DNA of 15,449 bases. Source: Candidatus Omnitrophota bacterium (GTDB lineage: Bacteria > Omnitrophota > Gorgyraeia > Velamenicoccales > Velamenicoccaceae). The stretch covers positions 1 to 15,449 of the forward strand of contig JAQUOM010000030.1 of NCBI GenBank assembly GCA_028717105.1, read 5' to 3'. The notes below the pieces were generated by a model, which saw only the letters and a list, made by a program, of their open reading frames with translations, was not told the origin of the DNA and ran no database searches. This document shows positions 6,222 to 12,834 of the stretch, piece by piece (position 1 is the first letter of the stretch; the number at the start of each line of letters is the position of its first letter). Position numbers and translations under genes: made by a program.

Positions 6222-6428
6222 ATGATGGTTAACGTGTTCGGTTTCTTCGCAAAGATTCCCGTTTTTTTCAGAGAGGTCAAAGCAGAAATGCTCAAGGTGG
6301 CCTGGCCAAGCCGTCAGGACTTGATTGGCGCCACCTGGATTGTTCTTATTGTCACGACGATTTTGACGGCTTATATCGGTGCGCTCGATTTTGTCCTCTC
6401 GAAGACCGTTTCGATAATTCTCCAATGA
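6222..6428 (+). CDS. secE: Preprotein translocase subunit SecE
   Basis: SecE clamps SecY in the inner-membrane protein-conducting channel. The 68-residue protein is the short, single-membrane-segment form found in most bacteria outside the E. coli group. It has an amphipathic 'FFREVKAEMLKVAWPSRQDL' segment (about residues 15-34), where the W-P-S-R motif is the family hallmark, followed by a hydrophobic helix 'IVLIVTTILTAYIGALDFVL' (about 40-59). The start is ambiguous: GTG 6219, ATG 6222 and ATG 6225 follow each other in frame. I choose 6222 because AGGA at 6210-6213 is eight bases upstream. The gene begins 11 bases after tRNA-Trp and is followed, after an unusually long 106-base spacer, by nusG. 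Confidence 0.93.
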   Translation: MMVNVFGFFAKIPVFFREVKAEMLKVAWPSRQDLIGATWIVLIVTTILTAYIGALDFVLSKTVSIILQ

Positions 6429-6534
6429 ATCCCGTTAGACCTTGCGATCAACGTTTTTCGGCTGACCAAAGCCAGGCTGTTGTGAAGAGAACTTTGATGG
6501 GAAAATATTCGTTTTTTCGGGGGGCCTGATCGGG

Positions 6535-7062
6535 ATGAAAAAGTGGTATGTTGTCCATACGCAGACCGGATCGGAAGACAAGGTCAGGAAGAGTCTGGAG
6601 GGGCGCATTGCCTCCAGCGGCCTCAAAGACCAGATGGGGCGCGTCCTGATTCCGACAGAGCAGGTCTCCGAAGTCCGTTCCGGCAAGAAGAAGATCAGCC
6701 AGAGGAAGTTCTTTCCGGGGTATCTCTTGGTCGAGATGGAGTTGAATGAGAATACATGGCTGCTCGTGCGTACGACGCCGGGGGCCACGGGTTTCATCGG
6801 GATGGGGAGGCAGCCGTCGAGTTTGACCGCCGAAGAGGTGGACAACATCATGAAGAGGACGGTGGAGACCCAGGCCAAGCCGTCTCCGAAGGTGCATTTC
6901 GAAAAGGGAGAAGCCGTCCGGATCATTGAAGGGCCATTCTTGAATTTCAACGGTTCGATCGAAGAAGTGAATCCTGAAAAACAAAAGATCAAAGTGAGCG
7001 TTTCCATCTTCGGCCGCTCGACGCCGGTAGAATTGGAATTCTGGCAAGTAGAGAAGGTGTAG
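6535..7062 (+). CDS. nusG: Transcription termination/antitermination protein NusG
   Basis: NusG binds RNA polymerase at the beta' clamp helices and beta gate loop, and links it to Rho or to ribosomal protein S10. The 175-residue protein has the usual two-domain layout. The NGN domain spans about residues 1-115 ('KKWYVVHTQTGSEDKVRKSL', 'RKFFPGYLLVEMEL', 'VRTTPGATGFIG', 'LTAEEVDNI'). The KOW domain starts at about 122 ('FEKGEAVRIIEGPFLNFNG') and runs to the C-terminus 'VELEFWQVEKV'. The ATG at 6535 gives the normal N-terminus; a G-rich stretch (6519-6524) and GGG at 6532-6534 lie upstream but no strong Shine-Dalgarno. It lies in its conserved place between secE and rplK, with a 201-base structured spacer after it. 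Confidence 0.96.
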   Translation: MKKWYVVHTQTGSEDKVRKSLEGRIASSGLKDQMGRVLIPTEQVSEVRSGKKKISQRKFFPGYLLVEMELNENTWLLVRTTPGATGFIGMGRQPSSLTAEEVDNIMKRTVETQAKPSPKVHFEKGEAVRIIEGPFLNFNGSIEEVNPEKQKIKVSVSIFGRSTPVELEFWQVEKV

Positions 7063-7069
7063 AGGAAAC

Positions 7070-7101
7070 ATCGCTTGCGGAAGCGTAGCGACGCAAGCGA
7101 T
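7070..7101. repeat. Perfect 10-bp inverted repeat after nusG
   Basis: ATCGCTTGCG (7070-7079) and CGCAAGCGAT (7092-7101) are perfect reverse complements around a 12-base loop. The left arm begins eight bases after the nusG stop. No T-run follows, so this is a hairpin or binding site rather than an intrinsic terminator. It could be an RNA-processing or mRNA-protecting hairpin. Confidence 0.75.
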
Positions 7102-7104
7102 ATA

Positions 7105-7203
7105 CCAGCGCCAATTTTCATCGTGTGTCGCATCGAGAGGTTCGGGATTAAAAAAGTCAAACCGTAACAAGGACTCAGGCCGGTTTTCAAAAATTGGTGC
7201 TGG
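7105..7203. repeat. Long-range 14-bp inverted repeat with inner stem
   Basis: CCAGCGCCAATTTT (7105-7118) pairs with AAAATTGGTGCTGG (7190-7203). All 14 positions pair in RNA; one (7110:7198) is G-U. The pairing encloses 71 bases, within which AAACCG (7159-7164) pairs with CGGTTT (7181-7186). A G-U pair in an otherwise perfect long stem is more natural for RNA than for a DNA-level palindrome. Confidence 0.7.
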
Positions 7204-7212
7204 GTTAAATTC

Positions 7213-7254
7213 GCGCACCCATTTATGTTCGTAGATACTCCATAAATGGGGCGC
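7213..7254. repeat. 14-bp hairpin with bulged A just before rplK start
   Basis: GCGC (7213-7216), a bulged A, then CCCATTTATG (7218-7227) pairs perfectly with CATAAATGGG (7241-7250) and GCGC (7251-7254) across a 13-base loop starting TTCGT. The right arm ends nine bases before the rplK ATG and contains the G-run that would serve as ribosome-binding site, as well as an in-frame upstream ATG (7246). Folding would hide both. Confidence 0.75.
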
Positions 7255-7263
7255 TCATTGAAT

Positions 7264-7689
7264 ATGGCAAAAAAAGTCGTTGCACAGATCAAGTTGCACG
7301 TTCCGGCAGGACAGGCAAATCCTGCGCCTCCCGTCGGCCCGGCCCTGGGCCAGCATGGTGTCAATATCATGCAGTTCTGCAAGTCTTTTAACGAACAGAC
7401 CAAGGACAGGGACGGCATTATCCTTCCCGTTGTGATTTCCGTTTATGAAGACAAGAAGTTCGATTTCATCATTAAAACCCCTCCGTGTTCGGTCCTGATC
7501 AAGCGTGCGGCCAATCTTGCCAAGGCCTCCGGGATAGCCGGTAAAGAAAAGATCGGTACCGTGACCATGAAGCAGGTCGAAGAGATCGCCAAACAGAAAC
7601 TGGCGGATTTGAATACAGTGGATCTTGAGGTGGCTAAGAAAACAGTCGCAGGTACAGCCCGCAGCATGGGCATCGATGTGGTGGAGTGA
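7264..7689 (+). CDS. rplK: 50S ribosomal protein L11
   Basis: L11 binds the GTPase-associated centre of 23S rRNA and is needed for RelA activation and factor binding. The 141-residue protein is the standard length. The N-terminal domain has the proline-rich 'AGQANPAPPVGPALGQHGVNIMQF' region (about residues 16-39), the thiostrepton/micrococcin site in other bacteria. The C-terminal rRNA-binding domain has 'KTPPCSVLIKRAA' and ends 'GTARSMGIDVVE'. I place the start at ATG 7264, which gives the family N-terminus 'MAKKVVAQIKLHVPAG'. An in-frame ATG at 7246 would add six residues but lies inside the hairpin stem. rplA begins three bases after the stop. The lack of an exposed Shine-Dalgarno suggests regulated initiation. 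Confidence 0.97.
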   Translation: MAKKVVAQIKLHVPAGQANPAPPVGPALGQHGVNIMQFCKSFNEQTKDRDGIILPVVISVYEDKKFDFIIKTPPCSVLIKRAANLAKASGIAGKEKIGTVTMKQVEEIAKQKLADLNTVDLEVAKKTVAGTARSMGIDVVE

Positions 7690-7692
7690 ACC

Positions 7693-8376
7693 ATGGCCAA
7701 GAAGCACAGCAAAAGATATGACGCCGGCGTCAAGCTGGTAGATCGTTCCAAAGCGTATTCTCTTAAAGACGCGATCGCAGTATTGAAAGCCGTTCCCCGG
7801 CCGAAATTCGACGAGAGTCTGGAAATTTGTTTTCATCTGCGTGTCGATACCAAGAAATCAGACCATATGGTGCGCGGGACCGTTGTTTTACCGCACGGGA
7901 CCGGTAAGAAGATCCGCGTGGCCGTCTTTTGCAGAGGAGAAGCTGAAAAGCAGGCCCAGGAAGCCGGAGCGGATTTTATCGGCGCCCAGGAGTTGATTGA
8001 TAAGGTGGCCGGCGGATGGATGGATTTTGACAGCGTTGTCGCGACGCCGGATATGATGAGGGATTTGAGCAAGCTCGGCAAAGTGCTTGGGCCGCGGGGC
8101 CTTATGCCCAGCCCCAAGACCGGAACAGTGACGCCCAATGTCGGCCAGGCCATCCGCGAGCTCAAGGCCGGCAAAGTCGAATTCAAGATCGATAAACAAG
8201 GCGGTATCCATGTGGCTGTCGGAAAGATGTCCTTCAACGAAGACCAGCTGTATGAAAACGCCTTTACCTTAATAGAGAGCGTTAAGAATGCCAGGCCCGC
8301 ATCGGTCAAAGGGGAATTTGTCAAGTCGATGTCCCTTTCGACAAGCATGGGGCCGGGAGTCAGGATCAGCGCATGA
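7693..8376 (+). CDS. rplA: 50S ribosomal protein L1
   Basis: L1 forms the mobile stalk that helps release deacylated tRNA from the E site, and in several bacteria represses translation of its own operon. The 227-residue protein is of normal length. It shows 'KFDESLEICFHLRVDTKKSDHMVRG' in domain I, the L1 signature 'LGPRGLMPSPKTGTVT' at about residues 132-147, and the end 'MSLSTSMGPGVRI'. The start at 7693 has GGAG (7683-7686) seven bases upstream, inside the end of rplK. Its TGA overlaps the rplJ start as ATGA. If L1 feedback operates here, the structured region before rplK is the likely target. Confidence 0.97.
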   Translation: MAKKHSKRYDAGVKLVDRSKAYSLKDAIAVLKAVPRPKFDESLEICFHLRVDTKKSDHMVRGTVVLPHGTGKKIRVAVFCRGEAEKQAQEAGADFIGAQELIDKVAGGWMDFDSVVATPDMMRDLSKLGKVLGPRGLMPSPKTGTVTPNVGQAIRELKAGKVEFKIDKQGGIHVAVGKMSFNEDQLYENAFTLIESVKNARPASVKGEFVKSMSLSTSMGPGVRISA

Positions 8377-8912
8377 ATGTCATGACCCAAAAAATCGGGG
8401 AAATTTACAGGAACCTGGTTTCACTGGATATCAAGCGGCGTTTGACCCATTCGCAGGATGTCTTCCTTTTGAATTATCACAAGATGACGTCTGCGGAGAT
8501 GACGCAGCTCAGAAAAAACCTTAAGACGGTGGGCGCCAGCATCCTGGTTGCAAAGAATTCTTTTATGCGCAAGATATTCGAAGAAGCCGGAAAGCCGGGC
8601 GACGTCCTGACGTTTGTCGATGGCCCGACGGCCATGGTGTTTGTGAAAGAGGACCCGATAGCGACCTCGAGGGTCCTGGTCAGTTTTGCCAAGGAACATG
8701 AAGCCCTGAAGCTTTGCGGAGGGTTTATGTCCGACCGCGTCCTGTCCAAGAACGACCTCCAATTCATTTCCAAACTCCCCTCCAGGCAAGGGTTATATCA
8801 ACACGTAGCGTCTGCCTTGAACGCTCCCATCAGTAAATTGGCGATGAGCTTGAATCAGATCATCACGAAGCTGGCCTACGCGCTCAACGCCGTTCGGGAT
8901 AAAAAAGGATAA
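8373..8912 (+). CDS. rplJ: 50S ribosomal protein L10
   Basis: L10 anchors L7/L12 dimers to the ribosome at the stalk base. The 179-residue protein has the expected layout. The N-terminal rRNA-binding domain ('NVMTQKIGEIYRNLVSLD', 'LRKNLKTVGASILVAKNSFMRKIFEEAG', 'FVDGPTAMVFV') is followed by the middle 'KLCGGFMSDRVLSKNDLQFISKLPSR' and a C-terminal helix ('LAMSLNQIITKLAYALNAVRDKK') that in the family carries the L12 dimers. I choose ATG 8373 because AGGA (8362-8365) lies seven bases upstream and it overlaps rplA as ATGA. ATG 8382 ('MTQKIG') would also give a plausible L10 start. There is no room for the usual L10-binding leader before this gene. Confidence 0.95.
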   Translation: MNVMTQKIGEIYRNLVSLDIKRRLTHSQDVFLLNYHKMTSAEMTQLRKNLKTVGASILVAKNSFMRKIFEEAGKPGDVLTFVDGPTAMVFVKEDPIATSRVLVSFAKEHEALKLCGGFMSDRVLSKNDLQFISKLPSRQGLYQHVASALNAPISKLAMSLNQIITKLAYALNAVRDKKG

Positions 8913-8986
8913 GAAGATCCTTCGTCTGGGTGGTTATCGCCGCAGACAGGGGATTCGTTTGCAGATAGAACATCAATAAGTAAATT

Positions 8987-8995
8987 AAGGAGGAG
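8987..8995 (+). promoter_or_regulatory. Strong Shine-Dalgarno of rplL
   Basis: AAGGAGGAG with a spacing of four to six bases to the ATG is the best ribosome-binding site in the window. It sits at the end of an 87-base rplJ-rplL spacer that contains only a weak 5-bp hairpin (GTCTG 8924-8928, CAGAC 8943-8947). L12 is the only ribosomal protein present in several copies per ribosome, so a stronger site than its neighbours fits the need for more product. Confidence 0.8.
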
Positions 8996-8999
8996 TCAA

Positions 9000-9386
9000 A
9001 TGGCAAAAATCGAAGACATGATCAAGGAAATTGAAACGATGACCGTCCTTGAACTGAGCGATCTGGTCAAGGCCATCGAGGAGAAGTTCGGCGTGACGGC
9101 CCAGGCGCCCATGATGGCGGTGGCTGCCGGAGCCCCGGGAGCAGGCGCAGGCGCTGCGGCCGCGGTGGAAGAGAAGACGGTGTTTACGGTGATGCTTACC
9201 AGTGCAGGCGCCAACAAGATTTCCGTTATCAAGGAAGTCCGCGCGATCACCAGTCTCGGCTTGAAAGAAGCCAAGGACCTGGTGGATGGTGCGCCGAAGC
9301 CTGTGAAGGAGAGCGTTCCTAAGGCCGAAGCTGATGAGCTCAAAAAGAAACTTGAAGCCGCCGGCGCGACGGTGGAATTGAAGTAA
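9000..9386 (+). CDS. rplL: 50S ribosomal protein L7/L12
   Basis: This is the flexible stalk protein that recruits and stimulates the translational GTPases. The 128-residue acidic protein has the N-terminal dimerisation and L10-binding helices ('MIKEIETMTVLELSDLVKAIEEKFGV', about residues 7-32). These are followed by an Ala/Gly/Met/Pro hinge (about 34-57) and the compact C-terminal domain with 'FTVMLTSAGANKISVIKEVR' and 'GLKEAKDLVDGAPKPVKE', the factor-binding surface. The start is set by the strong Shine-Dalgarno at 8987-8995. rpoB begins 43 bases after the stop, with no attenuator hairpin visible between them, unlike the E. coli operon. Confidence 0.98.
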   Translation: MAKIEDMIKEIETMTVLELSDLVKAIEEKFGVTAQAPMMAVAAGAPGAGAGAAAAVEEKTVFTVMLTSAGANKISVIKEVRAITSLGLKEAKDLVDGAPKPVKESVPKAEADELKKKLEAAGATVELK

Positions 9387-9429
9387 TAAAAGCCAAATCC
9401 TTTAAAAGCCGTTGAATGCGGGGACTTGA

Positions 9430-12400
9430 ATGAGCAAACGAAAAAGTTTTGCCAAGCTAAAAGAAGTCTATCCCATGCCGCACCTGCTGGACCTCCAGTT
9501 GCTGTCGTACGAGGAGTTCCTGCAGCGCGACCTGAGACCCGAAGAGCGTAAGCCCCTGGGGTTGCAGGAAGCCTTCCAGGAAGTATTTCCTATCGAAAGC
9601 TTCGATAAGCGGTTTCGTCTGGAGTTTGTCAGCTATACCCTGGGCAAACCCAAGTACGGCGTTGAAGAGTGCCGCCGCAGGGGGATGACGTTTGCTTCGC
9701 CCTTGCGCGCCAACCTGCGCCTGATCACGCCCAACGATGTTAAGATCCAGGAAGTTTATTTCGGGGAATTGCCCCTGATGACGCCGACGGCGAGTTTCAT
9801 CATCAACGGCGATGAACGCGTGATCGTCAGTCAGCTCCAGCGTTCTCCGGGCGTCTGTTTTGAAGATGAGCAGCACCCGACGGGAAAAAAGATCTTTTAT
9901 GGGCGCATCATTCCGTACCGGGGCGCGTGGCTCGAATTCAAGTACGATTTGAATGAAGTGGTCCTGGCTTATGTGGACCGCCGCCGCAGTTTTCCGGCGA
10001 CCCAGATCCTGCGTATCATGGGATTTTCGGGTGACGAAGAGATTACGAAAGCGTTCGGCACCGAGATCCCCGAAGTCGCCAATACCCTCAAAAAAGATTT
10101 TACCAAGAACAAAGAAGAGGCCCTGATCGATTTTTACCGCAAGATGCGTCCGACGGAACCTGTGACGCTGGAGGCGGCCGAAGATCTTTTTTATCGTCTT
10201 TTCTTTGATCCGAAAAGATATGATATCGCGCGTGCCGGACGATTTATCTTAAACCGCAAGCTCAACATGCAGGTGTCCCTTGACAAGCGCATTCTGGATG
10301 CCGAAACGGTGATCAAAGTCATCCAGTACCTGGTGGCCCTGAAGAAAGGCGAGGGCGAGATCGACGATATCGATCACCTGGGAAACCGCCGCATTAAGTC
10401 CGTCGGCGAGTTGATCCAGAACCAGGCCAGGATCGGTCTGGCGCGTCTCGAGAGATCTATCCGGGAACGCCTGGCGATCCTGACCGACGCCGATGCCGTG
10501 ATGATCTACCATTTGATCAATTCGAAGCTTTTTTCCAGCCAGATCCGCGATTTCTTCGCCCGGAGCCAGCTGTCCCAATTCATGGACCAGGTGAATCCCT
10601 TGGCGGAGTTGACCCACAAGAGACGCTTGAGCGCGCTGGGCCCCGGAGGATTGTCGCGTGAGAGGGCGGGGTTTGAAGTACGTGATATTCACCAGTCCCA
10701 TTACGGCCGCATTTGTCCTATTGAGACGCCGGAAGGCCCGAACATCGGTCTCATCGCGTCGTTAACGACCTATGCCCGCGTCAATGAGCTGGGGTATCTG
10801 GAGACGCCTTATCGTAAGGTTGAAGAAGGCCGTGTGACCAAAAGGATCGACTATACAACGGCGGACCTTGAGCTGACAAAATCCATCGCCCAGGCGAACA
10901 GCCCCTTGGATGAAGAAGGGTATTTTCAGGAGAAGGATGTTACCTGCCGTTTGAAAGGCGATTTTCCGAAACTGTCCCCCAAAAAGGTCGATTATATGGA
11001 CGTTTCGCCCAAGCAGTTGGTGTCTTTGGCGGCGTCCCTGATCCCGTTTTTGGAACATGATGACGCCAACCGCGCGTTGATGGGTTCCAACATGCAGCGT
11101 CAGGCTGTGCCGCTGATGATCACGGAACGGCCCTTGGTTGGGACCGATATGGAGATGAAGGCCGCGATTGACTCCGGTGCCGTCGTTCTCGCCGAGGAAG
11201 ACGGGACGGTCAAGGCGGTCGATGCCAATCTTGTCACGGTCAATGATAAAGTTTATGAATTGAGGAAATTCAAGCGTTCCAACGCGAATACCTGCGTGAA
11301 CCAGAAACCGATTGTCAAGCTTGGCCAGAAGGTCAAGAAGGGCGATGTGATCGCCGACGGCATCGGGACAAAGGACGGCGAATTGGCCCTGGGCAAGAAT
11401 CTCCTGGCGGCTTTTATGCCGTGGCGCGGGTTTAACTTTGAGGACGCGATCCTGGTGAGCGAAAAGCTTGTCAGGGAAGACGCTTATACGTCGATCCATG
11501 TGGAGGAATTTGAACTGGAAGCCCGCGAGACGCGCCTGGGCAATGAGGAGATTACCCGGGACATCCCGAATGTTTCCGAAGAGGCCCTGCGTAATCTCGA
11601 TGAAAACGGAATCATCCGCATCGGGGCTGAAGTGGACGCCGGGGACATTCTCGTCGGCAAAGTGACGCCGAAGACGGAATCGGAATTGTCCCCCGAAGAA
11701 AGATTGCTGCGTGCGATCTTCGGTGAAAAGGCCGGCGATGTGCGCGATACGTCCTTGACCGTTCCTCCGGGGATCGAAGGTGTCATCATCGACGTTCAGA
11801 TCTTTCAGAGGAAAGAGCGGGGGCGTAAGTCCAAAGAAGACAAGAAAAAAGAACTGAGCCAGATCAAAGAGATCAAGGCCTATTACGTTCAGGAAATCGA
11901 ATATATTCAGGAAGAAAAGATTAATAAACTGGCGTCTCTTTTGGGTGTTTCCAAGGCCAAAGCGCTCACCGCCGACCTCGAGGACAACGAGGAGGCCAAG
12001 CACGTTTCTAAATTCTTTGACGAGCAGATCAAGGAACTTGCCCAGGAAGAGGAGCAGGAGATTGAAAAGATCAAGAGAGGCGATGAATTGGCGCCCGGTG
12101 TTTTGAAAAAGGTCGTTGTTTATGTGGCCACAAAACGCCGGCTTGCCGTCGGCGATAAGATGGCCGGCCGTCACGGCAACAAGGGCGTCATCGCCAAGAT
12201 CCTTCCCGAAGAAGATATGCCGTTTCTGGCTGACGGGACGCCGGTGGAATTGGTGCTTAATCCTCTGGGCGTGCCGTCGCGTATGAACGTCGGACAGATC
12301 CTTGAGACCCATCTGGGATGGGCGGCGAAGTTACTGGGTCTGCATGTGGCGACACCTGTTTTTGACGGGGCCTCGGAAATCGAAGTCAAGGAGATGTTGC

Positions 12401-12834
12401 GCAAGGCGGGCTTGCCGGAAGACGGGAAGGTCGACGTCTACGACGGTTTTACGGGAAAGAAATTCGATCAGAAGGTCACGGTGGGCTATATCTATATGAT
12501 GAAGCTTATCCATCTTGTCGACGAGAAGATCCACGCGCGTTCCATCGGCCCCTATTCTCTCGTGACACAGCAGCCCCTGGGCGGGAAGGCTCAGTTCGGC
12601 GGCCAGAGGTTTGGAGAGATGGAAGTTTGGGCCTTGGAGGCGTACGGCGCGGCCTTCAGTTTACAGGAAATGCTGACGGTTAAAAGCGATGATGTGGCCG
12701 GCCGCACGAGAATTTACGAAGCGATCGTCAAAGGCGAACAACGTTTGGCTCCCGGTACGCCTGAGTCCTTCAATGTGTTGATCAAAGAGCTGCAGGGTCT
12801 GGGGCTTGATGTCAAAATGGAAAGACAAAAATGA
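9430..12834 (+). CDS. rpoB: DNA-directed RNA polymerase subunit beta
   Basis: This is the beta subunit of RNA polymerase, which forms one side of the active-site cleft and the rifampicin pocket. The 1134-residue protein is shorter than the E. coli one (1342) and lacks the E. coli-type insertion between the lobes. It does keep a Lys/Glu-rich, helix-prone insertion at about residues 794-883, in the position of the second E. coli insertion. The rifampicin region is at 379-406 ('SQLSQFMDQVNPLAELTHKR'); Asp386, His396 and Ser401 match E. coli Asp516, His526 and Ser531, while Val388 replaces Asn518. The active-site lysines are Lys910 and Lys918 in 'GDKMAGRHGNKG'. The C-terminus has 'GGKAQFGGQRFGEMEVWALEAYGA'. 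The start at 9430 has a GGGGA stretch seven bases upstream. The TGA overlaps rpoC as ATGA. Confidence 0.98.
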   Translation: MSKRKSFAKLKEVYPMPHLLDLQLLSYEEFLQRDLRPEERKPLGLQEAFQEVFPIESFDKRFRLEFVSYTLGKPKYGVEECRRRGMTFASPLRANLRLITPNDVKIQEVYFGELPLMTPTASFIINGDERVIVSQLQRSPGVCFEDEQHPTGKKIFYGRIIPYRGAWLEFKYDLNEVVLAYVDRRRSFPATQILRIMGFSGDEEITKAFGTEIPEVANTLKKDFTKNKEEALIDFYRKMRPTEPVTLEAAEDLFYRLFFDPKRYDIARAGRFILNRKLNMQVSLDKRILDAETVIKVIQYLVALKKGEGEIDDIDHLGNRRIKSVGELIQNQARIGLARLERSIRERLAILTDADAVMIYHLINSKLFSSQIRDFFARSQLSQFMDQVNPLAELTHKRRLSALGPGGLSRERAGFEVRDIHQSHYGRICPIETPEGPNIGLIASLTTYARVNELGYLETPYRKVEEGRVTKRIDYTTADLELTKSIAQANSPLDEEGYFQEKDVTCRLKGDFPKLSPKKVDYMDVSPKQLVSLAASLIPFLEHDDANRALMGSNMQRQAVPLMITERPLVGTDMEMKAAIDSGAVVLAEEDGTVKAVDANLVTVNDKVYELRKFKRSNANTCVNQKPIVKLGQKVKKGDVIADGIGTKDGELALGKNLLAAFMPWRGFNFEDAILVSEKLVREDAYTSIHVEEFELEARETRLGNEEITRDIPNVSEEALRNLDENGIIRIGAEVDAGDILVGKVTPKTESELSPEERLLRAIFGEKAGDVRDTSLTVPPGIEGVIIDVQIFQRKERGRKSKEDKKKELSQIKEIKAYYVQEIEYIQEEKINKLASLLGVSKAKALTADLEDNEEAKHVSKFFDEQIKELAQEEEQEIEKIKRGDELAPGVLKKVVVYVATKRRLAVGDKMAGRHGNKGVIAKILPEEDMPFLADGTPVELVLNPLGVPSRMNVGQILETHLGWAAKLLGLHVATPVFDGASEIEVKEMLRKAGLPEDGKVDVYDGFTGKKFDQKVTVGYIYMMKLIHLVDEKIHARSIGPYSLVTQQPLGGKAQFGGQRFGEMEVWALEAYGAAFSLQEMLTVKSDDVAGRTRIYEAIVKGEQRLAPGTPESFNVLIKELQGLGLDVKMERQK

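Larger units (their letters stand above)
7063..7263 (+). promoter_or_regulatory. Candidate structured leader upstream of rplK
   Basis: The nusG-rplK spacer is dense with inverted repeats, listed separately: 7070-7101, 7105-7203 (with an inner stem AAACCG 7159-7164 / CGGTTT 7181-7186) and 7213-7254. No stem is followed by a T-run, so they are not intrinsic terminators. rplK has no free Shine-Dalgarno. The only G-run near its start (GGGG, 7248-7251) lies in the last stem. Together this suggests an RNA that controls rplK translation or processing. In E. coli, L1 represses its own operon by binding the mRNA just before the rplK coding region, so L1 autoregulation is a natural guess, but I cannot identify an L1 site with confidence. 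A dispersed palindromic repeat inserted here is the main alternative. Confidence 0.5.

Noticed and set aside
7246..7263. Alternative rplK start at ATG 7246
   Set aside because: It lies within a 14-bp hairpin stem and would add six residues not normal for L11; ATG 7264 gives the exact family N-terminus.
6435..7418. 327-codon minus-strand open frame over nusG, the spacer and rplK
   Set aside because: It lies antisense to two well-supported genes, has no recognisable domain, and its composition (Phe/Ser/Arg/Pro-rich) is that of a reverse-strand shadow.
10762..12312. 516-codon minus-strand open frame inside rpoB
   Set aside because: It is a long antisense shadow of a conserved gene with strong codon bias; its His/Phe/Gly-rich translation has no family features.
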